Source: Loktanella sp. 3ANDIMAR09
Lineage (GTDB): Bacteria > Pseudomonadota > Alphaproteobacteria > Rhodobacterales > Rhodobacteraceae
DNA length: 64,000 bases
NCBI RefSeq assembly: GCF_001420005.1
Contig: NZ_LJAK01000013.1
Location: 1-64,000, forward strand
Reading direction: 5' to 3'
Shown: piece after piece, positions 43,637 through 52,405 of the stretch
How positions within the stretch are numbered: position 1 is the first letter of the stretch
Layout: every line of letters starts with the position of its first letter
Translations under genes and position numbers: made by a program
The notes under the pieces: generated by a model
The model's input: the letters and a program-made list of their open reading frames with translations, nothing else
The model's database searches: none
What the model was told of the DNA's origin: nothing

Positions 43637-45316
43637 TCAATCGTCGCCCTTGAGCGCCGCACCCAGGATGTCGCCCAGCGATGCGCCAGAGTCGGAAGAA
43701 CCATACTGTTCGACGGCTTCTTTTTCTTCTGCGATCTCGCGGGCCTTGATGGACAGACCCAGCTTGCGGGTCTTGGAGTCGATGTTGGTCACGCGCACGT
43801 CAACCTTGTCACCGACGCCGAAACGCTCGGGGCGCTGTTCGGCACGGTCACGCGACAGGTCGGAACGACGGATGAAGGATTTCATGCCTTCATAGTCGAC
43901 CTCGATGCCGCCGTCTTCGATCTTGGTCACCTCGACGGTGATGATCGAACCGCGCTTGGTGCCGCCGATGGTTTCAGCAAAGGGATCGCCTTCCATCGCC
44001 TTGATCGAGAGCGAAATGCGCTCTTTCTCGACGTCGACTTCTGCAACCTTGGCCTTGACCATGTCGCCCTTGCGGAAATCGCCGATGACGTCTTCGCCAC
44101 GGCCATCCCATGTCAGGTCAGACAGGTGGACCATGCCGTCGATGTCGCCCTCGAGGCCAACGAACAGACCGAATTCGGTGATGTTCTTGACTTCGCCTTC
44201 GACTTCGGTGCCCTCGGGGTGCGTTTCAGCAAACACTTCCCACGGGTTGCGCTGCGTCTGCTTCAGACCCAGGGACACGCGACGCTTGGCGCTGTCGATT
44301 TCCAGCACCATGACTTCGACTTCCTGAGAGGTCGAAACGATCTTGCCGGGGTGCACGTTCTTCTTGGTCCAGGACATCTCGGAGACGTGGACCAGACCTT
44401 CGACGCCGGGCTCGAGTTCAACGAATGCACCGTAGTCGGTGATGTTGGTCACGCGGCCGGTGTGGACGGATTCCAGCGAGTATTTCGCCTCGACCGCATC
44501 CCAAGGATCGTCCTGAAGCTGCTTCATGCCGAGGCTGATGCGGTGGGTTTCCTTGTTGATCTTGATGACCTGCACCTTGATCGTCTCGCCGATCGTCAGG
44601 ATCTCGGACGGGTGGTTCACACGGCGCCACGCCATGTCGGTCACGTGCAGCAGGCCGTCAACACCGCCCAGGTCAACGAACGCACCGTATTCGGTGATGT
44701 TCTTGACGACGCCGTCGACTTCCTGGCCTTCGTGCAGGTTGCCGATGACTTCGGCGCGCTGCTCGGCACGGGATTCTTCGAGGATGGCACGACGGGACAC
44801 AACGATGTTGCCACGGCGACGGTCCATTTTCAGGATCTGGAACGGCTGCTTCAGACCCATCAGCGGGCCGGCGTCGCGCACGGGGCGCACGTCAACCTGG
44901 CTACCGGGCAGGAACGCAACAGCGCCACCCAGATCGACGGTGAAACCGCCTTTGACGCGGCCAAAGATGGCACCATCGACGCGCAGTTCGTCGGCATATG
45001 CCTTTTCCAGACGGTCCCAGGCTTCTTCGCGGCGGGCCATTTCGCGGCTGATGACGGCTTCGCCACGCGCGTTTTCGACCTGACGCAGGAACACTTCAAC
45101 CTCGTCACCGACGGACAGGTTGGGCTCTTCACCGGGTTCTGCAAATTCCTTGAGATCGATGCGGCCTTCCATCTTGTAGCCGACGTCGATGATGGCCTGG
45201 CCTGCTTCGATTGCGATGACCTTGCCTTTGACGACCGAACCCTCGGAGGGGGTGTCGATCTCGAAGCTCTCGTTCAACAGGGCTTCGAATTCTTCCATGC
45301 TTGTGTTGCTTGCCAT
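43637..45316 (-). CDS. rpsA: 30S ribosomal protein S1
   Basis: 559 residues made of six S1 (OB-fold) repeats, from GSVVKGKVIAIEAGQAIIDVG near the start to ITVEVTKIEDGGIEVDYEGM and KVDVRVTNIDSKTRKLGLSI near the end. Repeats 3 and 4 carry the highly conserved VDGVVKNITEYGAFVDLGG and HTGRVTNITDYGAFVELEPG. S1 melts mRNA structure for initiation on the 30S subunit. The gene lies in the standard cmk-rpsA-ihfB block, though two extra genes sit between cmk and it. It ends at a strong terminator. Confidence 0.98.
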   Translation of the reverse strand: MASNTSMEEFEALLNESFEIDTPSEGSVVKGKVIAIEAGQAIIDVGYKMEGRIDLKEFAEPGEEPNLSVGDEVEVFLRQVENARGEAVISREMARREEAWDRLEKAYADELRVDGAIFGRVKGGFTVDLGGAVAFLPGSQVDVRPVRDAGPLMGLKQPFQILKMDRRRGNIVVSRRAILEESRAEQRAEVIGNLHEGQEVDGVVKNITEYGAFVDLGGVDGLLHVTDMAWRRVNHPSEILTIGETIKVQVIKINKETHRISLGMKQLQDDPWDAVEAKYSLESVHTGRVTNITDYGAFVELEPGVEGLVHVSEMSWTKKNVHPGKIVSTSQEVEVMVLEIDSAKRRVSLGLKQTQRNPWEVFAETHPEGTEVEGEVKNITEFGLFVGLEGDIDGMVHLSDLTWDGRGEDVIGDFRKGDMVKAKVAEVDVEKERISLSIKAMEGDPFAETIGGTKRGSIITVEVTKIEDGGIEVDYEGMKSFIRRSDLSRDRAEQRPERFGVGDKVDVRVTNIDSKTRKLGLSIKAREIAEEKEAVEQYGSSDSGASLGDILGAALKGDD

Positions 45317-45414
45317 GTGGCGTTTGTTTCCTAATCTGACGTTTTATACGGGCCGTGCGGTTGTCTCCGCCGGTCTTTGGGTTGCAGTTGGCCGGACACC
45401 GATACGAACATAAA

Positions 45415-45445
45415 ACAACAGGGCCGGTACAATACCGACCCTGCT
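45415..45445 (-). terminator. Terminator of the nitroreductase gene
   Basis: Hairpin arms CAGGG(T)CGGTA pairing with TACCG(G)CCCTG around a three-base loop, followed on the minus strand by TTGTTTTATG. It lies about 85 bp past the nitroreductase stop. Confidence 0.75.
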
Positions 45446-45527
45446 CGAGTCTCATGCCCGCACCTGTCTCGATGCTTCGGCCCGCGTGTCATACAGCGCG
45501 GACCGATTTATCGCAAGCCCCGAGGGG

Positions 45528-46160
45528 TCAGTCGATGCGTGTAAACAGGATGTCGCGGTCGCGGCGCACCTTTGGCGCATTCACCAGCCAGTCGTTTTCC
45601 GCGTCACGGTAGCCCAGCGGCAGGATAACACAGGTTTTCAGACCTTTTTCACGCAGGCCGAGGATCTCGTCGAACTTGGCGGGATCGAATCCTTCCATCG
45701 GGGTGGCGTCGACCTCTTGTTCGGCTGCGGCCAGCATGGCGACGCCCAGCGCGATATAGGCCTGTTTCGCGGCGTGCTGGAAATTCACATCAGCGTCGCG
45801 ACCGACCAGCATCCCCTTGAGGTTTTCATAATAGTCGCGGACCTGGTCCGTCACACCGCCACGGGCGTTTCCGGTTTCGTCGCGTACCATGTCAATGCGT
45901 TCGTCGGTATAGTCATCCCAGGCCGCAAACACGAGCACATGGCTGCCGTCCACCAGCTGCTGCTGGCCGAATGCGGCCTCTGACAGTTTGGCGCGGATGT
46001 CCTTGTTGGTGACGACCATCACCTCGAACGGCTGCGTCCCGCTGGAGGTCGGCGCAAGCCGCAGCGCGTCGAGGATCGCGGTGACTTTTTCTTCGGGGAC
46101 GGATTTGGTCGGGTCCATCTTCTTGGTGGCGTAGCGCCAGTTCAGCAGATCGTTCAGCAT
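45528..46160 (-). CDS. NAD(P)H nitroreductase family protein
   Basis: 210 residues of the NfsB/FRase I-type nitroreductase family. FMN-binding motifs: LNWRYATKKMDPTKSVP (Arg/Lys pair near residues 9-14), LRLAPTSSGTQPFEVMVV (near 35-50) and the C-terminal LPLGYRDAENDWL. Such enzymes reduce quinones or nitro compounds with NAD(P)H. The physiological substrate is unknown. It lies between the glutathione peroxidase gene and rpsA, with its own terminator, which suggests an insertion into the ancestral cmk-rpsA pair. Confidence 0.9.
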   Translation of the reverse strand: MLNDLLNWRYATKKMDPTKSVPEEKVTAILDALRLAPTSSGTQPFEVMVVTNKDIRAKLSEAAFGQQQLVDGSHVLVFAAWDDYTDERIDMVRDETGNARGGVTDQVRDYYENLKGMLVGRDADVNFQHAAKQAYIALGVAMLAAAEQEVDATPMEGFDPAKFDEILGLREKGLKTCVILPLGYRDAENDWLVNAPKVRRDRDILFTRID

Positions 46161-46278
46161 GGTCTATCACTTTCAATCGGGAGGCATCCCGCCGCGGGAT
46201 GTTCCGCCAAGAGATAGTCAAAACGCAGCAGCGCAAAACCGTGCAAATTGCACAAGCGATTGTGCGGTCCTGCGCGGA

Positions 46279-46797
46279 TCAGTTCAGCAGCGTCTCGATC
46301 CGCGCGGTCAGTTGCCGCGATGTGGGGCGTGTCTGCGCACGCCATGTCCCGGCGATCTGCCCCTGCCCGTCCAGAAGCACCTTGTTGAAATTCCAGTTCG
46401 GGACGAACCCGGTTTCGGTTTCCACCCATTTGTAGAACGGATGCGCCTGCGCGCCCCGCACGCGGGTGATCGTGGTCATCGGCAGGTTCAGGCCATAGGT
46501 CATTTCGCAGTATTCCCGGGCCTCCTGGGCGGTGTCCAGTTCCTGGTTGAAATCATCCGACGGCACCGCCACGACCACCAGCCCCGCATCAAGGTAGGTT
46601 TCGTGCAGCGTCTGCATTTCGGTCAATTGACCTGCAAAACCACACAGCGAGGCGGTGTTGACCACCAGAACCGGTTGTCCTGCAAAATCGTCCAGCGCCA
46701 GATCGCCCCCGTCGATCGACGCAAAGGTCATGCGCGGATCGGCGGCCTGCGCGATCGTGGCGGTCAGGGTCAACAACAGGGCAAGGAGGTATCGCAT
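46279..46797 (-). CDS. Exported glutathione peroxidase family protein
   Basis: 172 residues from ATG 46797, which AAGGAGG precedes. A signal peptide (about 1-19, ending AQA) sends it to the periplasm. The GPx fold has the peroxidatic Cys in VVNTASLCGFAGQ (near 49), VAVPSDDFNQE (near 87) and the Trp/Asn motif FVPNWNFNKVLLDGQG (near 130-145). The usual second Cys of thioredoxin-using GPx is replaced by CEMTYGLNL, where Cys near 107 could be the resolving one. It likely reduces peroxides in the envelope. Confidence 0.9.
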   Translation of the reverse strand: MRYLLALLLTLTATIAQAADPRMTFASIDGGDLALDDFAGQPVLVVNTASLCGFAGQLTEMQTLHETYLDAGLVVVAVPSDDFNQELDTAQEAREYCEMTYGLNLPMTTITRVRGAQAHPFYKWVETETGFVPNWNFNKVLLDGQGQIAGTWRAQTRPTSRQLTARIETLLN

Positions 46798-46856
46798 GAG
46801 TCTGATCCGGTGGCTGTGCATGTGTTAAGTAACACGCACGGGCGGTCAGACCAGTT

Positions 46857-47471
46857 TCAGCCCTGCGGCATTCTTTCGCTGATGATGGCGATGGCGCGGG
46901 CGCGGGCCTGATCGGCCGTCAGGTCGGATGTATCCAGCAAAACCGCATCATCGGCCGGGCGCAGCGGGGCGGTGGCGCGATTTGCATCGCGGTCGTCGCG
47001 GGCGCGCACCTCTGACAGAATGGCCGCACGGTCGGCGGCTTGCCCTGCATTCACCAGTTCCAGATAGCGGCGTTCGGCGCGGGTTTCGGCGCTGGCGGTG
47101 ACGAAGAGTTTCACCGTCGCATCCGGGCAGATCACCGTGCCGATATCGCGCCCGTCCAGCACGGCACCGCCGTCGCGCGCGGCGAAATCCCGCTGGAAAT
47201 CGACCAGCGCCTGCCGCACCTCGGCGATGACGGCGATCTGGCTTGCGGCCTCTGCCACGGCCTGCGTGCGCAGGGCCGGGTTGTCCAGCGCCGCAGGTTC
47301 CAGCGTTTGGGCGACAGTGATCGGATCGCCCCCGGCCAGCACCCCCGCCCCGACGGCACGGTAGAGCAGCCCGGTATCAAGGTGCGCAAAGCCGAAATGC
47401 GCCGCAAGCGCCTTGGACAGCGTGCCCTTGCCTGCGGCGGCCGGACCGTCGACGGCGACCGTCATTTTCAT
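46857..47471 (-). CDS. cmk: Cytidylate kinase
   Basis: 204 residues. CMP/dCMP kinase phosphorylates CMP and dCMP with ATP. The P-loop is [17 protein letters not shown] (near residues 7-24), the NMP-binding [11 protein letters not shown] and [14 protein letters not shown] (near 95-110), and the LID region follows. It overlaps aroA by four bases (ATGA), so is translated with it. The classical cmk-rpsA linkage is interrupted by two genes here. Confidence 0.96.
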   Translation of the reverse strand: MKMTVAVDGPAAAGKGTLSKALAAHFGFAHLDTGLLYRAVGAGVLAGGDPITVAQTLEPAALDNPALRTQAVAEAASQIAVIAEVRQALVDFQRDFAARDGGAVLDGRDIGTVICPDATVKLFVTASAETRAERRYLELVNAGQAADRAAILSEVRARDDRDANRATAPLRPADDAVLLDTSDLTADQARARAIAIISERMPQG

Positions 47472-48820
47472 GCGTTCGACCGCACGATCTGCGCACCCAG
47501 TTCGGCCATCAGCGGCTCGAATATCGGAAATGACGTTGTGATTGGACGGCCATCGTCAACGCTGACCGGCTTTTGCGCCGCCATGCCCATCACGATGAAG
47601 GCCATTGCGATCCGGTGGTCCAGACGGCTTGCCACGGTGGCGCCGCCGGGCACATTGCCAGCGCCCAGACCTATAACCTGCCACCAGTCGTCACCCTCGG
47701 CCACGTCAACACCACAGGCGCGCAGCCCTTGGGCCATGGCGTCGATGCGGTCGCTTTCCTTGACCCGCAACTCCTTGACCCCCTGCATGTCGGTGACACC
47801 GGTGGCAAAGGCCGCGACGACCGACAGCACCGGGTATTCGTCGATCATGCTGGCCGCACGGGCGGGTGGCACGGCGATGCCATGCATGTCCGGCGAATAG
47901 CGGGCGCGCAGGTCGGCCACGGGCTCGCCGCCCTCGATCCGTTCGTTTTCGTAGGTCAGATCGGCCCCCATTTCGCGCAGCGTCGTGAACAGGCCCGCGC
48001 GGGTCGGGTTCAGCCCGATCCCCGGCACCAGCACGTCGGACCCCGGCACGATCAGCGCCGCACAGACCGGAAAGGCGGCAGAGCTGGGATCGCGCGGCAC
48101 GACGATATCCTGTGCTGTCAGCTCCGGCTGGCCCTGCAGGGTGATGACCCGGCCTTCGTCGGTGTCCTCGACCTCGATGTCTGCACCAAAGCCCGCAAGC
48201 ATCCGTTCGGTGTGATCGCGGGTCGCTTCCTGCTCAATCACGACGGTTTCGCCCGGCGCATTCAGCGCGGCCAGCAGGACGGCGGATTTGACCTGCGCGG
48301 ATGGCACGGGGACGGTGTAGCGGACAGGCAGCGGGTCACGCGCGCCTGCGATCGTCATGGGCAGGCGCCCCCCCGCGCGGCCGGTGGCACGCGCGCCGAA
48401 CAGGGCCAGCGGGTCGGTGACGCGTCCCATGGGACGACCGTTCAGAGAGGCATCCCCGGTGAATGTCGCGGTGATCGGGCTGGTGGCCATGGCCCCCATG
48501 ATCAGCCGCACGCCGGTGCCGGAATTGCCGCAGTCGATGACGTTTTCCGGTTCTGCAAAACCGCCGACGCCGACGCCCTGCACCGACCAGTTGCCCTCGC
48601 CGTGATCGGTGACCGTCGCGCCAAAGGCGCGCATCGCCCGCGCGGTGTCCAGCACGTCGTCACCTTCGAGCAGGCCGGTCACGCGGGTGGTACCCACGCT
48701 CAGCGCACCCAGGATCAGGGAACGGTGCGAAATCGATTTGTCGCCCGGAACATGCGCGGACCCTGTCAGGGGGCCACAGGGGCGGGATGTCATCGGGATC
48801 GGGGTGCCGTGGCCGGACAT
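47468..48820 (-). CDS. aroA: 3-phosphoshikimate 1-carboxyvinyltransferase (EPSP synthase)
   Basis: 450 residues. AroA joins PEP to shikimate 3-phosphate in the aromatic amino-acid pathway. Motifs are [20 protein letters not shown] near residue 25 (Lys, Ser, Arg), [14 protein letters not shown] near residue 100, [20 protein letters not shown] near 250 and [12 protein letters not shown] near 410. [10 protein letters not shown] (Gly-Ala variant region) resembles the class II, Agrobacterium CP4-type enzymes; this suggests reduced glyphosate sensitivity, but only by inference. It heads the aroA-cmk transcription unit. Confidence 0.97.
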   Translation of the reverse strand: MSGHGTPIPMTSRPCGPLTGSAHVPGDKSISHRSLILGALSVGTTRVTGLLEGDDVLDTARAMRAFGATVTDHGEGNWSVQGVGVGGFAEPENVIDCGNSGTGVRLIMGAMATSPITATFTGDASLNGRPMGRVTDPLALFGARATGRAGGRLPMTIAGARDPLPVRYTVPVPSAQVKSAVLLAALNAPGETVVIEQEATRDHTERMLAGFGADIEVEDTDEGRVITLQGQPELTAQDIVVPRDPSSAAFPVCAALIVPGSDVLVPGIGLNPTRAGLFTTLREMGADLTYENERIEGGEPVADLRARYSPDMHGIAVPPARAASMIDEYPVLSVVAAFATGVTDMQGVKELRVKESDRIDAMAQGLRACGVDVAEGDDWWQVIGLGAGNVPGGATVASRLDHRIAMAFIVMGMAAQKPVSVDDGRPITTSFPIFEPLMAELGAQIVRSNA

Positions 48821-48912
48821 AGCGGTCTTCCTTTGCTGCGCGCCAGATCCCTACCCCACTGCGCGGCAGGGGAAAAGCCCACACGGGTCGGTGGGCGGGG
48901 CGATCCGCGGCG

Positions 48913-49647
48913 TCAGCCCGCGGGAGCGGCGTCCCCGTCCCGCCGGAACGTCAGATAATGCGGGGTGCGATCCTCGCGGATCGCCTTTTGTTCATAGCGG
49001 GTACTGATCCAGTCATCCCACGGCTGTCGCCAGTCTGCCGGGCGTTCTGCCGTCCAGGTAAACCCGGCCTTTGGGACCTCTTCCAGCGTCTGGCGCACAT
49101 AGCTTTCGATATCTGTCGCCACGCGGAACTCGGCCCCCGGCTTCATCACCCGCGCCAGCGGCAGCAGGTGTTCGGGCGTGACAAACCGCCTGCGGTGATG
49201 CCGCGCTTTGGGCCAGGGGTCGGGATAGTTCAAAAACGCCTTGGACACGCAGGCATCGGGCAACACGTCGAACAGATCGCGCACGTCGCCGGGATGGACG
49301 GCCAGATTATCCACATCCGCCTGACGCACCTTGCCCAGCAGCATCGCCACCCCGTTGATGAACGGCTCGCAGCCGATGATCCCGATCTGCGGGTTGGCCT
49401 GTGCCATGCCGATCAGATGTTCGCCGCCACCGAACCCGATTTCCAGCCACAGCGGTCTGCCATCGAAAATGGCCTGCGGATCCAGCGGGTTGCGGTCGGG
49501 GTTCACGTCCCAGCCGATAGGTCCGGGCGATAGATCATCCAGATCGTTTTCCAGATAGTCCTTCTGGCTCGCGCGGATGGTCTTGCCCTTGAAGCGGCCG
49601 TAAAAATTGCGCCACGGGGCGCCGGAGGGGTGTCGATCTTGGCTCAT
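48913..49647 (-). CDS. trmB: tRNA (guanine-N7-)-methyltransferase
   Basis: 244 residues. TrmB makes m7G46 in the variable loop of tRNAs. The SAM site is LWLEIGFGGGEHLIGMAQ (near residue 72), and the conserved NYPDPWPKARHHRRRFV motif (near 142-158) binds the substrate guanine. Upstream residues 20-60 carry the family's basic N-terminal stretch. The gene has its own start with AAGACC and lies between aroA and the dienelactone-hydrolase gene. Confidence 0.96.
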   Translation of the reverse strand: MSQDRHPSGAPWRNFYGRFKGKTIRASQKDYLENDLDDLSPGPIGWDVNPDRNPLDPQAIFDGRPLWLEIGFGGGEHLIGMAQANPQIGIIGCEPFINGVAMLLGKVRQADVDNLAVHPGDVRDLFDVLPDACVSKAFLNYPDPWPKARHHRRRFVTPEHLLPLARVMKPGAEFRVATDIESYVRQTLEEVPKAGFTWTAERPADWRQPWDDWISTRYEQKAIREDRTPHYLTFRRDGDAAPAG

Positions 49648-49685
49648 GCCGGTCCTTTAGACCGATGACACCCCCCGGCGCAAGT

Positions 49686-50435
49686 TTACAGCTGTTCGGA
49701 CAAAAAGGCGCGCAGCCCTTCCCATGATCCCTGATCCGCCGTCAGATCATAGTCGTCCGATCCGAACACGGTAAAGCTGTGCAGCGCACCGCCAAAGACC
49801 TGCGCGCCATGTGTGACGCCGGCCGCGTTCAGGTCGGTCAGCAGGGCTGCCAGTTCATCCATGCCGGACACCGGGTCGGCCGATCCGTGAAACAGCATCA
49901 CGGGTGCCTGCACATTGCTGTAATCCTGCCCCTCGGGCAGGCCCAACCCGCCGTGAAAGCTGACAAAGCCGTCAATCTCGGCACCGGCGCGCGCAGCCTC
50001 CAGTGCCGCGGCACCGCCAAAGCAGTAGCCCATCATCACGATGTTTTCGGTCCCGCCGGTGATGTTCGGCACCTCGGCGATAGCCCCCAGCAGGCGCGCG
50101 CGGAACGTGTCGCGGTCGGCATACATGGCACCGGACAGGGCGCGGTATTCCTCGAACCCCTGCGGGTCGGTATCGGCCCCGTAAACGTCGATGGCAAAAG
50201 CGGTATAGCCCTGTGCCGCCAGCATGTCGGCGCGGCGTTCCTCGTAGTCGGTCATGCCGTCCCAGTCGTGCACGATCAGCACGGTGCCGCGCGGCGTGTC
50301 CAGATCGGTGTTGGTCGCGACGTAGCCTTCGAAGGTGACGCCGTCGATGTCATAGCTGTGATATTCGCCCACGATTTCGGCCTGTGCGGCACTGGCGATC
50401 ATGGCGGCGGCAGCGGTCATTGCGATGGTTTTCAT
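49686..50435 (-). CDS. Exported dienelactone hydrolase family protein
   Basis: 249 residues from ATG 50435 (GGGAGACA before it). A signal peptide (about 1-19, ending AQA) suggests the periplasm. The alpha/beta-hydrolase triad is Cys in MMGYCFGGAAAL (near 130), Asp in LFHGSADPVSG (near 182) and His in GGALHSFTV (near 215). A Cys nucleophile is typical of dienelactone hydrolases, which open lactone rings in aromatic catabolism; exported homologues may act on other esters. No other aromatic-degradation gene is near, so the substrate is unknown. Confidence 0.87.
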   Translation of the reverse strand: MKTIAMTAAAAMIASAAQAEIVGEYHSYDIDGVTFEGYVATNTDLDTPRGTVLIVHDWDGMTDYEERRADMLAAQGYTAFAIDVYGADTDPQGFEEYRALSGAMYADRDTFRARLLGAIAEVPNITGGTENIVMMGYCFGGAAALEAARAGAEIDGFVSFHGGLGLPEGQDYSNVQAPVMLFHGSADPVSGMDELAALLTDLNAAGVTHGAQVFGGALHSFTVFGSDDYDLTADQGSWEGLRAFLSEQL

Positions 50436-50690
50436 GGTTGTCTCCCTGCGGTGGTCTGATGTGAGGGATGTAGGGCGACGCAGGGTAAAGTCGCCTGACG
50501 AAAGGATGCATGATTTCGCGGCAAGTTGCCGCAGCGCACAGGACAGGACGTCGGCCACGTTTCTGTCTGTGCGCCACGATCGGGGATGGTCCCCACCAGC
50601 GCAGGGATGGGCCGCGCGCAACACCCGTCGGTGTGACCGTGACTGCCTGTTGCGGCGGCAGGCCGTGACCCCGCCGATCCACGGTGTCCA

Positions 50691-51617
50691 CTACCGGAAA
50701 CGCGCATCGCGCGTGGCGCGTATCTCTTCCTTGACGACGATCAATTCGGCGGCGAGGCGGCGAAATTCGGCGGCGGTGGGTGACGACCGGCGCCAGTGCA
50801 ACGCGATCGGATGAACGGCCTCCGGGTGGACCAGCTTGCGCACCTTGAAACCGGGATCGCGGACCGCTTCTCCCAAGGCATAGAGCGAGGGCAGGATGGC
50901 CACCCCCGCGCCCATGACCGCCATCTGCCGCACGGCATCCAGGCTGCCGCCCTGATAGTCGCGACTGAGGTATGTGCCTGCCGCGCGCGCCAGGCGTTCG
51001 ACGATATCATGCATGCTGAACCCCGCGCTGAGCGACAACAGCGGACTGTTCGCCAGATCCGCGAGGGTAACGGGACCATCCCCCCGAGAGATCGGATCAT
51101 CGCTGGCCGCGCAAACCCAAAGTGCCTCTTCAAACAGGAATGCACTGTCAAAGTCGGGTTCGTTCGTTGGTGACCCGATGACCGCATCGACCGTGCCGAC
51201 CTTGAGCAGGTCAAGCAGCTGGCGCGTCGTGCCTTCCTGAACAAACAGGCGAAGTTCGGGAAAGAGATCGTGCAGCCTTCGGTTCGCGATGGGCATGAAA
51301 TAGGCCCCCACCGACGGAAGCACGCCAATCGATAGTCGTCCTGCAAACAGGCCCATGGCGCCGCGCGCAACGGCCTTGAAATCACGCACCTCATGCAGGA
51401 TCAGTCTGGCCCGCGCCAGAACGGCCCGGCCGGTCGGTGTCAGCGCCACGCGCCGCGAGGTGCGTTCAAAAAGACGGACCCCCAGCTCTTCTTCCATGGT
51501 GCTAAGCTGTTTGGACAGGCTGGGCTGACTGACGGCCAGCGCCTCTGCGGCGGTGCCGAATGCGCCGTGATCGGCGACGGCCACGAAATATTCGATCTGC
51601 CTCAACGTCGGTCGCAT
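50691..51617 (-). CDS. LysR-family transcriptional regulator
   Basis: 308 residues from ATG 51617, with GAGGGG at proper spacing; the frame extends 43 codons further without family sequence. HTH at about 3-62 (RQIEYFVAVADHGAFGTAAE then ALAVSQPSLSKQLSTMEEE). The effector domain resembles the OxyR/CynR-type subgroup (LPSVGAYFMP, FVQEGTTRQLLDLLKVG), but the two OxyR redox Cys are not evident. Divergent from the exported protein gene at 51740, whose promoter it likely controls. A paired 7-base inverted repeat lies in the shared region. Confidence 0.91.
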   Translation of the reverse strand: MRPTLRQIEYFVAVADHGAFGTAAEALAVSQPSLSKQLSTMEEELGVRLFERTSRRVALTPTGRAVLARARLILHEVRDFKAVARGAMGLFAGRLSIGVLPSVGAYFMPIANRRLHDLFPELRLFVQEGTTRQLLDLLKVGTVDAVIGSPTNEPDFDSAFLFEEALWVCAASDDPISRGDGPVTLADLANSPLLSLSAGFSMHDIVERLARAAGTYLSRDYQGGSLDAVRQMAVMGAGVAILPSLYALGEAVRDPGFKVRKLVHPEAVHPIALHWRRSSPTAAEFRRLAAELIVVKEEIRATRDARFR

Positions 51618-51643
51618 GACATCCCCTCGCATCCATTCCCTGT

Positions 51644-51690
51644 AGCTATTGAAAGCCGGAAAACATTCAATTGGTAGTATGAAAATAGCT
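51644..51690. promoter_or_regulatory. Inverted repeat in LysR divergent promoter
   Basis: AGCTATT (51644-51650) and AATAGCT (51684-51690) are exact complements 33 bases apart, inside the 122-bp divergent promoter of the LysR gene and the exported-protein gene. The layout could bind a LysR tetramer at two half sites, one near each start. Inferred from sequence symmetry only. Confidence 0.45.
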
Positions 51691-51739
51691 GCCCATATCT
51701 CGGTCACCACCCCAACCAACCACGCAAAGGAAGACTGAC

Positions 51740-52282
51740 ATGACACATCCCAGAACGCTTGCAGCAGCTACGGTCATTGCGTTTGCCGCCTCCAGCGGCA
51801 CCGTTTTTGCGGCCGACCAGTCCGGTTTGACGCTTGAACAGATCACCGCCGCCCAGACGGCATGGGGCGAGGGCATCGTGAACATCGGCCAGATCCACAC
51901 CGACGGCGGCGACTACCGTGCGGCGGCGACGGATCACATCAATACCTTCTACGCCTACGAAGAAGGTGAGGTGCTGTTCAAACCGACACTTGCCGCCGAG
52001 GACCAGTTCCGCGGTTCATTCGACGAGGCGCTGTCCTATTTTGTCGGCGGTGACATCGCCGAGGACGGTGGATTCGCGATTGCGCCCTACACCAATGTCC
52101 GCTGGGAAAACGAAGGCACGATCATCAGCGGCGATACCGCCATGGCGATGGGCAATTATTTCTTTACCACGACCGACGGATCAGAAGTGAAGGTTGAATA
52201 CACCTTCGGCTACGAGCTGATGGAAAACGGCGAGCCAAAGATCGTGCTGCACCACTCATCCCTGCCGTATTCGCCCAGCTAA
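51740..52282 (+). CDS. Exported SnoaL/NTF2-like protein of unknown function
   Basis: 180 residues with a signal peptide (about 1-24, ending VFA). The mature protein looks like a small NTF2-like/SnoaL or CaMKII-association-type fold: LTLEQITAAQTAWGEGIVNI, DHINTFYAYEEGEVLFKPTL, GFAIAPYTNVRWENEGTIIS and LHHSSLPYSPS. Homologues are sometimes labelled 'phosphoribosyl-AMP cyclohydrolase', which I think is a carried-over error; no HisI motif is present. The 5' region shares a divergent promoter with the LysR gene, the probable regulator. GGAAGA precedes the ATG. Confidence 0.75.
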   Translation: MTHPRTLAAATVIAFAASSGTVFAADQSGLTLEQITAAQTAWGEGIVNIGQIHTDGGDYRAAATDHINTFYAYEEGEVLFKPTLAAEDQFRGSFDEALSYFVGGDIAEDGGFAIAPYTNVRWENEGTIISGDTAMAMGNYFFTTTDGSEVKVEYTFGYELMENGEPKIVLHHSSLPYSPS

Positions 52283-52357
52283 GTACTGATCTGGGCCAGG
52301 GTTCGGCCCGGCCCGGTTTCCAGTCCCATGGAACCTGAGGTGCCAGCGGCCAGACAG

Positions 52358-52390
52358 CAAAAAGGGCGGACAATTGTCCGCCCTTTTCAC
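52358..52390. terminator. Bidirectional terminator between the exported-protein gene and metK
   Basis: A perfect 28-bp palindrome (52360-52387): A-rich, G/C-rich half arms (AAAAGGGCGGACAA and its complement). Transcripts from either side end in T-rich tails. It lies 76 bp after the plus-strand gene and 16 bp after the metK stop, so it can serve both. Confidence 0.9.
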
Positions 52391-52405
52391 CATGATCGAG
52401 GCAGA

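Noticed and set aside
43532-45334. 600-codon open frame antisense to rpsA
   Set aside because: It mirrors the S1 gene exactly, its translation matches no family, and long antisense frames are normal at this GC content.
47573-48958. 461-codon plus frame antisense to aroA
   Set aside because: Antisense shadow; no ribosome site or motif.
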